From the IMG/VR virus record IMGVR_UViG_3300017963_000016, positions 29,472 through 93,471 of that record: DNA of 64,000 bases; one strand, 5' to 3'. The first letter of the stretch is position 1, and each line of letters begins with the position of its first letter. The notes beneath the pieces are model-generated. The model made no database searches and was not told the DNA's origin. It worked only from the letters and a program-made list of their open reading frames with translations. The translations under genes and the position numbers were made by a program. Of the stretch, positions 32,913-40,802 are shown in pieces. This DNA comes from a virus.

Positions 32913-33866
32913 TTAACAATTAGCCTCCTGTCTTTGTTCTAAATATTCTTTTACACATTTTCTATTTCTTGAATCTCTTAATTCTAAAAACTCCTCCCAT
33001 GTTTTACTCCAAAATACACTCTTAAGATTAACCCATCTATGTAGTGCTTTCTGATAATGATCATCTTTATTATAAGGCATAACATAAGGGTCAATTCTGT
33101 ATTTCTTAAGAAAGTTTATTCTACTCATATCCTCTGATTCAGTTGTATTAAAACCAATTAGAACATAAAACATCATATTACCAAATTTGAATCCTGCTTT
33201 CTCTAGTATATGGAGCTTTTCCTCAATAGTAGATTCTAATCTTGGGTCGTCAAAAGCAAATCTAATTTGTTTACCAGGCCACATTTTAATTTTATAAAGT
33301 AATTTAGCATTATCATTATTTATTAATCTTATATCTAATCCCTGAGTAAAGTCAATCCTCTTTTTAGACTCTTTTAGTTTTTGTAATTCCTTAATATGAT
33401 CTTCATAAGCTAAAATATTATTATCTAATAGTAATACCTTATCTTGATCTTTTGTAAACTCACTTAGATCGGCATTCTTCTTGATAAAATTTTCTTTTTG
33501 AGGAACTATACAAAACTTACATTTTCTTATACAGCCTCTTGTAATAAAACCCATACTATAATCTAGATTGTTATATAGTGAGTAATCTGGATATAGATGT
33601 TCAATAGATTCAGGTAAATCTTTTCTAATAACATTTCCATTAGAATCTCTAAAGCCTGAGCCTCCTTTAATCATATCAGCTCTTAAATAATTATCATTAA
33701 GGTTTGGATATGTGAAAATTTTAGAGGCGTATATCTTATCATAAAAATTATGGAATAAAGGAGAATACCAGGATACAATATCTCCTTTCTGCTTATGATA
33801 AGAGCTTAATTTCATAAGAGCTAAGTTTGGTATTTTAGAATCTACATTGAATAGAGCAACTTTCAT
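32913..33866 (-). CDS. Radical SAM protein
   Basis: The iron-sulfur motif is C112-x3-C116-x2-C119 (RGCIRKCKFC). The 110 residues before it look like the N-terminal alpha/beta domain of B12-type radical SAM proteins (KVALFNVDSKIPNLALMKLS), although the cobalamin His motif is not evident. Later strands (IDFTQGLDIRLI, IRFAFDDPR, MFYVLIGFN) fit the barrel. The reaction is unknown. CCAGGAGG precedes the start. Confidence 0.85.
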   Translation of the reverse strand: MKVALFNVDSKIPNLALMKLSSYHKQKGDIVSWYSPLFHNFYDKIYASKIFTYPNLNDNYLRADMIKGGSGFRDSNGNVIRKDLPESIEHLYPDYSLYNNLDYSMGFITRGCIRKCKFCIVPQKENFIKKNADLSEFTKDQDKVLLLDNNILAYEDHIKELQKLKESKKRIDFTQGLDIRLINNDNAKLLYKIKMWPGKQIRFAFDDPRLESTIEEKLHILEKAGFKFGNMMFYVLIGFNTTESEDMSRINFLKKYRIDPYVMPYNKDDHYQKALHRWVNLKSVFWSKTWEEFLELRDSRNRKCVKEYLEQRQEANC

Positions 33867-34193
33867 TTATGAATTGGCCTCCTGGATTATTGTAAGTAAT
33901 GATTTCCCTAATTCAGTTATTTTTAATTTAATATTACCATTCTCATTTATTTTATTTTTAAAATTCTTCATAAGGAAATTAACTTCTTTTATTTTTTGAT
34001 TTATTGAAATGAATCTTTTATCCTGGAGTTTACTTAATACATGGAATAAAGCAACAGGAGACCTTAAAGTTATATCATTCTTAAAGTCTAACCATAATCT
34101 CACTATAGATTGTTCTCCTCCTTTATTTAATCTTTTTAAAACCTTAGTCATGTTTTTACCAATAGTTAAGCAAATTCTAGAATCTTCACACAT
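33867..34193 (-). CDS. Winged-helix regulator-like protein
   Basis: In this 108-residue protein SPVALFHVLSKLQDKRFISIN and the closing LKITELGKSLLTII form a winged helix like MarR/PadR-type domains. TGAGG precedes the ATG. It is probably DNA-binding, with target unknown. Confidence 0.68.
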   Translation of the reverse strand: MCEDSRICLTIGKNMTKVLKRLNKGGEQSIVRLWLDFKNDITLRSPVALFHVLSKLQDKRFISINQKIKEVNFLMKNFKNKINENGNIKLKITELGKSLLTIIQEANS

Positions 34194-34195
34194 TA

Positions 34196-34441
34196 CTATT
34201 CCTCATCAGAGATAAGTATTAATTTTTTTAAATCTAATTCCAGGTATTCTTTTTTAGTAATTTTTTTTACTGAATATTCTATTCCTGGACCATAATTTTT
34301 TTTTAGATATTCTTCAAATTTTCTAAGTTGTTTTTCTGAATAAAAAATAAAACCCTCTACCTCTCTATCTGAGTATTTCAATATAGGGATTGAGAGAGCT
34401 TGGCATTCATTAGGTTTTAATAGATATATTTGTATACTCAT
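34196..34441 (-). CDS. Small hypothetical protein
   Basis: This 81-residue alpha/beta protein has the order strand, strand, helix (SEKQLRKFEEYLKKNYG), strand. The one-base overlap with the gene upstream and GAGGATT support the start. Not recognised. Confidence 0.62.
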   Translation of the reverse strand: MSIQIYLLKPNECQALSIPILKYSDREVEGFIFYSEKQLRKFEEYLKKNYGPGIEYSVKKITKKEYLELDLKKLILISDEE

Positions 34442-35046
34442 TAATCCTCATCTTCCTCATCAGTTGTAATTCTAGGAGCAAATATAAAGTTATATTTATC
34501 ATTCAGAATAATTAAGGGAGCCTTAGGAGAAAAGAAAATATTATGAGGAGCTTTTATCAATTCAAATGATTTATCTATAATAGCTTTTTTATATTGTTGT
34601 TCATTTGAATCCGAAATTCCATAAAGAACAGCCTCATTAACTCCTTTTTTCTTTTTTGTTATTTTATTATCTATCAATTGATCATTTACAGGAATTGATT
34701 TCAAATCTTCTTTCTTTATTTCTTGAAAATTTCTTTTCCAGAGTTTTTCTAAGTCTTTAATGTTAACTATCTCAGTTGTTATTCCAAGAAGTCTCCTAGA
34801 GTCAATTGCCCATGTATATCCATAAACTTCCTGAATATGAAAATCCTCCAATACTAATTTATAATATTCTTTCTTTGCCTCCTCAAGCTTTTCACAATCA
34901 GATTGAGAATTACCACAATCAATATAATTACCACAACAATCACATTTAGTTTTTGAACAGATATTATTACAGTAATTATCCTCTCCAAAAGCCTCATCTC
35001 TGTAATAAGCAAAATGATTGTTTAACATTTCTAAGTCTATATCCAT
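34441..35046 (-). CDS. Tandem Cys-knuckle family C, copy 3
   Basis: In this 201-residue protein, residues 1-20 (MDIDLEMLNNHFAYYRDEAF) are almost the same as in the next gene upstream, followed by a seven-Cys cluster (YC, C, CDCCG, C, C) and a C-terminal FSPKAPLIILNDKYNF. This is one of three adjacent paralogues. The Cys pattern suggests two metals. The ATG at 35046 is preferred by similarity; its ribosome site is weak. Confidence 0.8.
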   Translation of the reverse strand: MDIDLEMLNNHFAYYRDEAFGEDNYCNNICSKTKCDCCGNYIDCGNSQSDCEKLEEAKKEYYKLVLEDFHIQEVYGYTWAIDSRRLLGITTEIVNIKDLEKLWKRNFQEIKKEDLKSIPVNDQLIDNKITKKKKGVNEAVLYGISDSNEQQYKKAIIDKSFELIKAPHNIFFSPKAPLIILNDKYNFIFAPRITTDEEDED

Positions 35047-35054
35047 TTTAATTC

Positions 35055-35603
35055 TCAACCCTCTGTCTCATGGCTTATTCTATAAGCAATGAGTATTGTA
35101 TAATGTTTATCTTTGATTATTAAAGGAGTCTCAGGAGAAAAATAAATTTTGTAAGGAGCATTAATTAATTTTAAACAAGAATCAATCAGTCTTTTTTTGT
35201 ATTGAGTTTTTGAATCTGGAATTTCATAAAGCTCAGGAATTATTTTAGGTATTAGCTTTAGATCAGATTTCTTTATTTCCTGAAATACTTTATTCCATAA
35301 TACTTTATAATGTTGTATATCAATAATCTTATCTGTAATAGCAACAATCCTCTCAGAATTAGTAGCCATATCAAACCCATGTATTTTCTTAACTATGAAA
35401 TTCTCAGTAATTAATTTCTCATATTTTTTCTTAGCCTCTTGTAGTATCCCGCATGTTCTAGGATCATTTTCGCAATCTATTCTTGATCCACAACAATCAC
35501 AAACACATTCATTGCAATTGTAATCACAATAATATTCAGCAGAAAAACTTTCCTCCCTATAATAAGCAAAATGATTGTTTAATATTTCTAAGTCTATATC
35601 CAT
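35055..35603 (-). CDS. Tandem Cys-knuckle family C, copy 2
   Basis: This 182-residue protein shares with copy 3 the opening DIDLEILNNHFAYYREE, the Cys cluster with CDCCG, the central VFQEIKKSDLK and the closing FSPETPLIIKDKHY. GGAGGAGG precedes the ATG. The conservation of both ends suggests a common fold with an N-terminal metal site and C-terminal beta unit. No family is recognised. Confidence 0.8.
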   Translation of the reverse strand: MDIDLEILNNHFAYYREESFSAEYYCDYNCNECVCDCCGSRIDCENDPRTCGILQEAKKKYEKLITENFIVKKIHGFDMATNSERIVAITDKIIDIQHYKVLWNKVFQEIKKSDLKLIPKIIPELYEIPDSKTQYKKRLIDSCLKLINAPYKIYFSPETPLIIKDKHYTILIAYRISHETEG

Positions 35604-35604
35604 A

Positions 35605-36180
35605 TTAACTTTCAGCCTCCTCCTTATCAGGATATTTAGGAGATATTATAATGCTATATTTTTTATCTTGAATAATCATGGGTCTTTCAGGAGCAAAAAG
35701 AATTTTGGGATTTTTAATTAAGTTAAAAGAAGAATCTATTACTCTTTTAAGAAAGGAGTGTTTATTTTCTGGGATTTCATATTCTTTAGGTATTACTCCC
35801 TCTTTCTCAATGAATACAGATTTATTAATCTCTAAGTATTGAGTTTTAAATCTTTTATTAAGGTATTCTGTATTAATCTCCTCTGAGCTTTCCCATATAC
35901 CAAAATAATGAGAGATGTTGATAGCCATATCAAAACCATAGATATTTTCGATATTAAATACTTCTATTACTTTCTTCTCATATTTCTTCTTATATTGCTC
36001 CTCAGCCTCTTTAAGTTCAGAGCAATCAGATTGGGTAATCTCACATCCAGAATAATTACCACAACATTCACATTCATGATAACGATCTCCACATTCATTA
36101 TCACAATACTCCTCCTTATCAAATTCCTCCTCTTTGAAATAAGAAAAGGCTTGGCCTAACATTTTTAAATCTAATGGCAT
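35605..36180 (-). CDS. Tandem Cys-knuckle family C, copy 1
   Basis: This 191-residue protein is the most diverged of the three copies: LDLKMLGQAFSYFKEEEF, a Cys cluster with CECCG, and FAPERPMIIQDKKYSI at the end. The last phrase recurs as ERPMIIQDNKY in the right-arm gene at 49499. AAGGAGG precedes the ATG. Confidence 0.8.
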   Translation of the reverse strand: MPLDLKMLGQAFSYFKEEEFDKEEYCDNECGDRYHECECCGNYSGCEITQSDCSELKEAEEQYKKKYEKKVIEVFNIENIYGFDMAINISHYFGIWESSEEINTEYLNKRFKTQYLEINKSVFIEKEGVIPKEYEIPENKHSFLKRVIDSSFNLIKNPKILFAPERPMIIQDKKYSIIISPKYPDKEEAES

Positions 36181-36186
36181 ATTGAT

Positions 36187-36438
36187 CTATTCCTCCTTAA
36201 TAGATTTTAAAAGTTTAATAAGATAATCTTTCTCTCCTGTTAGAATTTGTTTTTCAATGAGAGATTTGATTAGACTTCCTAAGCTACCTATTCTTCCTGA
36301 GAAATCATAATCTTGAATATATGTAGTTATCAATTCCTCAAAATCAGAACAATGAAATATTAGATTAGGTTTTGTTAATTCCTTATCGAATATTATTACA
36401 TAAGGCTGATCTTTCTCTTTAATGATTTTTAATTTCAT
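36187..36438 (-). CDS. Small hypothetical protein
   Basis: This 83-residue protein begins with beta strands (KLKIIKEKDQPYVIIFDK) followed by helices. GGAGGAG precedes the ATG. Not recognised. Confidence 0.64.
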   Translation of the reverse strand: MKLKIIKEKDQPYVIIFDKELTKPNLIFHCSDFEELITTYIQDYDFSGRIGSLGSLIKSLIEKQILTGEKDYLIKLLKSIKEE

Positions 36439-36439
36439 A

Positions 36440-36838
36440 TTACTCCTCCAATTTTAAGATTACTTCTTTTAATATTTTTCTATGGCATTTATTCTTATCC
36501 TTACAATAGCAAATCAGGTAAACATCTTTCTCTTTTGCCATTTGTTTTAATTCAGCCATTCTTGAAATCTTTTTACTGTTATTCATTAATTCTTCAACGT
36601 ATAGTTTTGAATACTCTTTAAAATTCATTAGAGGATTCTTACTCCCATCTTTTTTCTTTTCAACTCCTGCTCTAATCTTTAATTCTTTACTAGGTGCTAG
36701 CAGATTATAATTATTCACATATTCAAAATGAGGCTCAGGATATTTTTTTTTAGAGAGTAAATCGAAAAGGATAAGAGCTTTATTAATTGCTCTTATTGTT
36801 TTTAGTTTACCTAAATAACAATCAATCTTTATTGGCAT
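36440..36838 (-). CDS. DUF488 family protein
   Basis: The protein has the DUF488 landmarks: LLAPSKELKI at about 46-55, FKEYSKLYVEEL at 73-84 and, near the end, VYLICYCKDKNKCHRKIL, the conserved C..C/CHR signature. The family is widespread in phages and bacteria and has no proven activity, though a link to nucleic acid or thiol chemistry has been suggested. At 132 residues the length is normal. GGAGG precedes the ATG. Confidence 0.86.
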   Translation of the reverse strand: MPIKIDCYLGKLKTIRAINKALILFDLLSKKKYPEPHFEYVNNYNLLAPSKELKIRAGVEKKKDGSKNPLMNFKEYSKLYVEELMNNSKKISRMAELKQMAKEKDVYLICYCKDKNKCHRKILKEVILKLEE

Positions 36839-36840
36839 GA

Positions 36841-37290
36841 TTAATCCTCCATTTCAGATAATTTCATATCTAAATAAGAATCCAATATTACCTCTTTGAA
36901 TAAATCTGAATTATTAAATAAATCTTGAATAAGGCTCTGAATTTGAGCATATAACTTATCTATAATTCTTTTTTGCTCTTCTGTAAAATCTATAAACATT
37001 GTTTTTCTAACTTTTGCTATTTCATTATTCATTATATGTTTTTGCTCTTCAGTAATATCATTGTATTTACTTAGCCTCCCTTTATAATAACCATAACCGT
37101 TTATGGCTCCTAGCTTTGATGAGCCTTTGGTATCAATCTCATTTTCCAGATAATCAAAATTATATTGGAAAATTCTTTTTTCAATTGTCTTTAATAGTTT
37201 GTCTTTTAATTGATTAGCATTATCAACACTAACAAGCTGAACTAATTTTAATTCAAATATATATTCCTGCTTTTTAAATTCCTTTCCCAT
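36841..37290 (-). CDS. Hypothetical protein
   Basis: In this 149-residue helical protein two similar phrases, ITEEQKHIMNNEI and FTEEQKRIIDKLY, follow each other near residues 78 and 102. GGAGG precedes the ATG. No family is recognised. Confidence 0.66.
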   Translation of the reverse strand: MGKEFKKQEYIFELKLVQLVSVDNANQLKDKLLKTIEKRIFQYNFDYLENEIDTKGSSKLGAINGYGYYKGRLSKYNDITEEQKHIMNNEIAKVRKTMFIDFTEEQKRIIDKLYAQIQSLIQDLFNNSDLFKEVILDSYLDMKLSEMED

Positions 37291-37306
37291 ATTATTATTC
37301 CTCCAA

Positions 37307-37468
37307 TTACCTAATTAATAAATCTGTTATTTTTATATCTTCTGAGATTAGAATAACTCTTCCCAAACAAAATGAGCAATTAAGAAATCTCTCATCCTTT
37401 TTAATTTGCTCCTCTAAATCCTTTGGTATCTCCCTTTCAAAACAACCATTAAGGCATTTTGCTCTCAT
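37307..37468 (-). CDS. Mini zinc-finger protein
   Basis: This 53-residue protein has C-x3-C (AKCLNGCF) and CSFC, 24 residues apart, a zinc ribbon of Com/phage type. GGAGG lies before the ATG at 37468. It fills what would otherwise be a 180-base gap. Confidence 0.66.
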   Translation of the reverse strand: MRAKCLNGCFEREIPKDLEEQIKKDERFLNCSFCLGRVILISEDIKITDLLIR

Positions 37469-37469
37469 C

Positions 37470-37682
37470 TTAAGCCTCCAGGATTTTTGATAAAAGATAT
37501 ATTAAAACATAAAAACCTAATAAACCTAAATAAATGAAATATCCTATTAAAGCATAGATAATTAAATCCTCAGAGATTAGTATTGCTCCGATTATACCTG
37601 TAAAAGCAAATACCATTCCAATTAAAACAACTGTAATATTCAGTAAGCTAAACCAAACAGGCTCCTCTAATTTAATTCCCAT
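37470..37682 (-). CDS. Two-pass small membrane protein
   Basis: This 70-residue protein has membrane helices at about 12-36 and 40-66, rich in Ile, Leu and Gly. CAGGAGG precedes the ATG. Function is unknown. Confidence 0.66.
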   Translation of the reverse strand: MGIKLEEPVWFSLLNITVVLIGMVFAFTGIIGAILISEDLIIYALIGYFIYLGLLGFYVLIYLLSKILEA

Positions 37683-37794
37683 CTTTTTTAGCCTCCTGAT
37701 TAAAACAATATCTTTTGAAAATTAAATAATAATATAATAAAGCAATAATCCATAATCCAATTGTTATTAATAATGTTAATGGAATATTATTCAT
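37672..37794 (-). CDS. Single-pass membrane peptide
   Basis: This 40-residue peptide has one membrane helix (LTLLITIGLWIIALLYYYLI) and a charged tail. CAGGAGG lies 10 bases before the ATG at 37794. It overlaps the start of the next membrane gene. Confidence 0.6.
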   Translation of the reverse strand: MNNIPLTLLITIGLWIIALLYYYLIFKRYCFNQEAKKDGN

Positions 37795-38012
37795 TCTAAT
37801 TTATTTCCTCCTGGTAATACTCCTGCTAAAAAGCCTTTATTCAAATCCATAATATCTTTTATTTTATTATCTTCAATATGAGCTATAATTGGATTATGAT
37901 CATTTTGACAAAAAAAAATAAAATCCTTTTCTGTAATATCAGATTGAGAATTACAAACTTTACAAATGATCTTATTATCTTTTAATTCAACAGGAATAAT
38001 TTTCTCATTCAA
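37791..38012 (-). CDS. Small zinc-ribbon protein
   Basis: This 73-residue protein has CKVCNSQ and C..DH, 17 residues apart, a C2CH-type ribbon. Its ATGA overlap with the upstream RHH-like gene and GAGG support the start. Confidence 0.66.
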   Translation of the reverse strand: MNEKIIPVELKDNKIICKVCNSQSDITEKDFIFFCQNDHNPIIAHIEDNKIKDIMDLNKGFLAGVLPGGNKLE

Positions 38013-38206
38013 GAATCCTCAACTCCTTTATTCTCTGATTTCTTAGTATAGAGCATTACAAAATGCCTTAGGGCTGTTTTGACTAAATCAGCATTAGAAG
38101 AACAATTAATATTAAATTGATTTTTCATTACATCATTTAAAGTTATTAAAAAAGACTTACTTAGCTTTATGTTAGTAATTTCCTTTTCTTTAGTATCCTC
38201 TGTCAT
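38009..38206 (-). CDS. Ribbon-helix-helix-like protein, first gene of the left operon
   Basis: In this 65-residue protein a strand (NIKLSKSFLITLNDVM) is followed by NADLVKTALRHFVMLY, the usual strand-helix-turn-helix layout of RHH repressors. It is the first gene after the promoter region, a common place for an autoregulator. The ATG at 38206 has no ribosome site but lies about 35 bases after a TATA box, so the leader is very short. Confidence 0.66.
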   Translation of the reverse strand: MTEDTKEKEITNIKLSKSFLITLNDVMKNQFNINCSSNADLVKTALRHFVMLYTKKSENKGVEDS

Positions 38207-38238
38207 TTTAATCAAATCAGAATAGATATTTTTTTTTT

Positions 38239-38250
38239 ACAATATATGAA
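38239..38250 (-). promoter_or_regulatory. TATA box of the left operon (proximal)
   Basis: TTCATATATTGT on the minus strand lies 33 to 44 bases before the ATG at 38206. This predicts a transcript start 10 to 15 bases before the first gene. Confidence 0.5.
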
Positions 38251-38347
38251 GAGGAGATATTCTTATTTAACTACGATCCCCTGATGGATTAGTAATGATC
38301 TTTCTGAGGATTGGAAAAAAAATCAAAGAATAATAAACATCCCCTCC

Positions 38348-38358
38348 CTTTTATACCC
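38348..38358 (-). promoter_or_regulatory. Second TATA-like box (distal)
   Basis: GGGTATAAAAG on the minus strand is flanked by purine-rich GGAGGG and GGGAGGGG. It would give a leader of about 115 bases. Confidence 0.4.
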
Positions 38359-38684
38359 TCCTGGTTTTTGGGCATTTTTTCGGGAGTCTATCCAGGAGTT
38401 GAATACAAGCTTTCTTAATCCCTCCTGTATTTACCTGTTTTTACTATCCCTGAGCCTTTTCCATTGATCTTTCAATGGCCAAAAAATCTCTACATATAAT
38501 GGGATGTTTTAACCCCCTGCGGTTTTTTCACAATTTCATACTTCATATACCAGGATAACATTCAAAATCATTAACGATTTAGCCTATAAATTAAGAAGAA
38601 TTATATTTTCAGAAATTAAATGGGATGACTTTACAGAGCTTTAGGTGTTAGCCTATGGGGAGATAAAACTTCACATTTTATAAA

Positions 38685-38740
38685 AACTTATCAAAACTTT
38701 AATAACATATAAAAACTCAAACAAAAACATATAAAAACGT
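38685..38740. repeat. A+T-rich iterated ATAAAAAC motif
   Basis: The eight-base motif ATAAAAAC occurs three times, twice within the longer ACATATAAAAAC. Iterons beside an A+T-rich stretch are typical of replication origins, though A+T bias makes chance matches possible. Confidence 0.4.
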
Positions 38741-38884
38741 AAATTTTAGAGCCTGAAATTTTTGCTATGGTAAATTTATATTGAAAAAATCAAATTTGCT
38801 CTAAAAATTATGTTTAATTTGATTTTCTCTGAGATAAGGTTAATTATTAATAATATTAGTTTAAAGAGGATTGTAGGAAATTAG

Positions 38885-38912
38885 TTCTATTCAGCTCCCG
38901 GATAATTTTAAG
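38885..38912 (-). repeat. Copy of the leader sequence found at 63636-63663
   Basis: The 28 bases differ from 63636-63663 by one base. On the minus strand they hold CGGGAGCTGAATAGAA, a ribosome-site-like segment, but no gene follows here. Confidence 0.75.
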
Positions 38913-39010
38913 GAATTTTTATCTCAAGAGATAATTTGAAAGCATTAAATCTCTTTAGCTGATTAGATTTATTTATAAAAACTATATTATAAAATTTTAA
39001 TCTGGAGTTT

Positions 39011-39241
39011 TTATTTGATATTCCATTCCTTTTTGACTTTTCTTTTAAGATCATTAACATCATTAGCATAAATATAAAATAATCTCTCAGATAACATTTT
39101 TGGAGTTTTAACAAATCCAAAATACAAATATTTTCCCTTTCTTTTATCTTCTGATTCTCTTCTAGCTAATTTTGTTATAGTATATTTACTAGTTTTTATA
39201 TCTTTTAAATCAATAGTCTCAGGATAAATTTTTCCAGGCAT
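39011..39241 (-). CDS. Small beta-alpha protein
   Basis: This 76-residue protein starts at the ATG at 39241, exactly 26 bases after a TTTATTAAATTC box, so the message is probably leaderless. The end (ERLFYIYANDVNDLKRKVKKEW) has the strand-then-'aND..DLK.KV' helix plan seen in the genes at 56318, 58342 and 59547. Function is unknown. Confidence 0.7.
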   Translation of the reverse strand: MPGKIYPETIDLKDIKTSKYTITKLARRESEDKRKGKYLYFGFVKTPKMLSERLFYIYANDVNDLKRKVKKEWNIK

Positions 39242-39261
39242 GATTATAATTAGATCAATGA

Positions 39262-39273
39262 ATTTAATAAATT
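39262..39273 (-). promoter_or_regulatory. TATA box of the 39241 gene
   Basis: TTTATTAAATTC is centred 26 bases before the start codon. A TTGATCAA palindrome lies just upstream. Confidence 0.55.
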
Positions 39274-39309
39274 TGATCAAATACAGGAGAATTATTTAAT
39301 AAATCAAAT

Positions 39310-39318
39310 AAAAAAAAA
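39310..39318 (-). terminator. T9 tract after the 39336 gene
   Basis: Nine T on the coding strand, 18 bases past the stop and without hairpin, as in archaeal terminators. Confidence 0.5.
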
Positions 39319-39335
39319 TTCGATATTTAGTTTTA

Positions 39336-39752
39336 TTATGTTTTTCTTGATCTCTGCTTTTTTCCTATTCCATAGGCTTGTTTAACACTCTCTCCCATAG
39401 ATTCTAAAGCAATCCAACTGTTAAGAATATCTATTATGCCTAATATAATAAGAGCAAACTCAGAAATCCCTATTTGAATAACAGCATAATAAAACATAAA
39501 AATCATTCCTATTATAGCTAAGCCAACATTAATAAATACTCCTAAGGCTCTTGTTTTTCTCAAGAAAGCAAAATTGAAGATATCTATAAAGAGAATCCCA
39601 ATAGATAACCAGATTAACCATATAATCTCTGGATTGAAAAATAGAGAATTTTCTTTTAGATGTAAGTAATAATGGAGCCAAATTCCTGAGATAGCTAATA
39701 ACATATTTATTAACATTGAAGTATTGAAAATAAATGTATTTTTTACTTTCAT
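39336..39752 (-). CDS. Four-pass membrane protein
   Basis: This 138-residue protein has four hydrophobic helices at about 12-30, 40-60, 72-92 and 98-118, with a basic C-terminus (KKQRSRKT). No family motif. It stands alone between its own promoter and a T9 tract. Confidence 0.72.
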   Translation of the reverse strand: MKVKNTFIFNTSMLINMLLAISGIWLHYYLHLKENSLFFNPEIIWLIWLSIGILFIDIFNFAFLRKTRALGVFINVGLAIIGMIFMFYYAVIQIGISEFALIILGIIDILNSWIALESMGESVKQAYGIGKKQRSRKT

Positions 39753-39819
39753 GCTTATAATTTATATTTTTGTTTTAATAAATTGTTCTATTAGATCAAA
39801 AATATGGGCGGTGTTAACT

Positions 39820-39834
39820 AAAAAAGAAAAAAAA
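39820..39834 (-). terminator. T-rich tract after the 39845 gene
   Basis: The coding strand reads T8-C-T6, 10 bases past the stop. Confidence 0.5.
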
Positions 39835-39844
39835 TAAATCCTGA

Positions 39845-40132
39845 TTAGTCTTTAGTTCCTGTAGAGCTGATAGATAATATTCTTTTTAATTCTACAGCAG
39901 ATAATCTCAATACCTCTTCGGCTTTTTTAATCTTTCTAACTAATTCCTTATCCTTTTGGTAAATTAAATGATTCTCATTTAGTTTATCAACTCTAACAGC
40001 TATGGCAATCTGTTTATCCAGGATTTCTCTTAATAATTGATGTATATTATTGAACTGAGCAACAGTTTTAGTTCTTTTTAGCCTCTTAATTCTTTCTTCC
40101 CAACTTTCTCCCTCAATCAATTTTCTAGGCAT
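39845..40132 (-). CDS. Coiled-coil protein
   Basis: This 95-residue protein has a basic N-terminus, then two helices (FNNIHQLLREILDKQIAI and LVRKIKKAEEVLRLSAVEL) likely to form a hairpin. It may assemble with other helical-hairpin proteins of this arm. No ribosome site is seen. Confidence 0.68.
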   Translation of the reverse strand: MPRKLIEGESWEERIKRLKRTKTVAQFNNIHQLLREILDKQIAIAVRVDKLNENHLIYQKDKELVRKIKKAEEVLRLSAVELKRILSISSTGTKD

Positions 40133-40441
40133 AATATTAATTTGACTTTTCTTGTATTAAAAACTTAGGTTATATGGCTCCAAATCATTAATTTATCAGA
40201 GTAAAAATTTTTTTAAAGGAATATGATTACTTATTATTTGGTTATGAAAGTCAAAATTATCCTGGATTTATTTGAATTTAATTCAAATTCAGAGTCTAAT
40301 TGTCTTTTGGTTAAGAGATTATTCCCAATAGTCTCTCTGAATTTCAACCCTTACTCCCCCTATCTATTTTAGCATAGTTTCTATGAATTTTGATAATCAT
40401 AACTTAGCTATTTATTTAAAATAAATAAAAAAAAGAGAAAT
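40133..40441. other. Intergenic region with palindromes
   Basis: No supported gene. It contains a 17-base palindrome centred at 40279 (perfect apart from the middle base) and a nine-pair hairpin with one mismatch at 40315-40335. A G-rich stretch (AGGGGGAGTAAGGG on the minus strand) lies beside the hairpin. An 18-codon frame on the minus strand is too short to claim. A small structured RNA is possible. Confidence 0.4.
40427..40440 (-). terminator. T-rich tract after the 40442 gene
   Basis: Coding strand TTTCTC-T8 directly follows the stop. Confidence 0.5.
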
Positions 40442-40753
40442 TTATATTATAGTAAAGATATTGAACTTATTTTTTTTATTACTCCCGATTTCATTAGCAG
40501 GATTATGTTTTGAAGTTGCTAGATTCATTATTCCTGAGGGAGTAAGCCTAGCTGAATATTCCTTTATTTGTCTAGCCTTTTTTAGTTCAATATACTTAGT
40601 TGGCTGAAGTTTGAATAATGTATTGATTACTTGTTGATCTGTTTTTCCCAACTTCTTAGCAATCCTATTTACATTAACCCATTCAGTTCTATTCACTTTA
40701 GAGGCTGTGGAAAAAAGAGCCTCCAATGTTTTATATTGATTTAAACTAAGCAT
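40442..40753 (-). CDS. Winged-helix regulator
   Basis: This 103-residue protein has the order VNVNRIAKKLGKTDQQVINTLFKL (helix-turn-helix) and YSARLTPSGIMNL (wing and last helix), a MarR-like DNA-binding domain. It has its own T-rich terminator. It could control one of the repeated promoter motifs in this arm. Confidence 0.75.
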   Translation of the reverse strand: MLSLNQYKTLEALFSTASKVNRTEWVNVNRIAKKLGKTDQQVINTLFKLQPTKYIELKKARQIKEYSARLTPSGIMNLATSKHNPANEIGSNKKNKFNIFTII

Positions 40754-40802
40754 AGAATCAACTAACTATTTTAAATTTAATTAGGATTATCAGGTATTTA
40801 TA

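Larger units (their letters stand above)
38216..39010. other. Intergenic control region, possible origin
   Basis: No convincing gene lies in these 795 bases. From about 38275 to 38530 the sequence is richer in G+C than its surroundings and holds a CCATTG/CAATGG hairpin and an AACC/GGTT hairpin followed by T6 on the plus strand. From 38670 to 38740 it is very A+T-rich, with three copies of ATAAAAAC. A perfect TTATCTC/GAGATAA palindrome lies near 38919. A frame at 38908-39120 is discarded as a shadow. Confidence 0.5.

Noticed and set aside
38908-39120. 70-codon minus-strand frame at the edge of the central region
   Set aside because: It overlaps the 39241 gene in another frame, has no promoter or ribosome site of its own and an unnatural composition.
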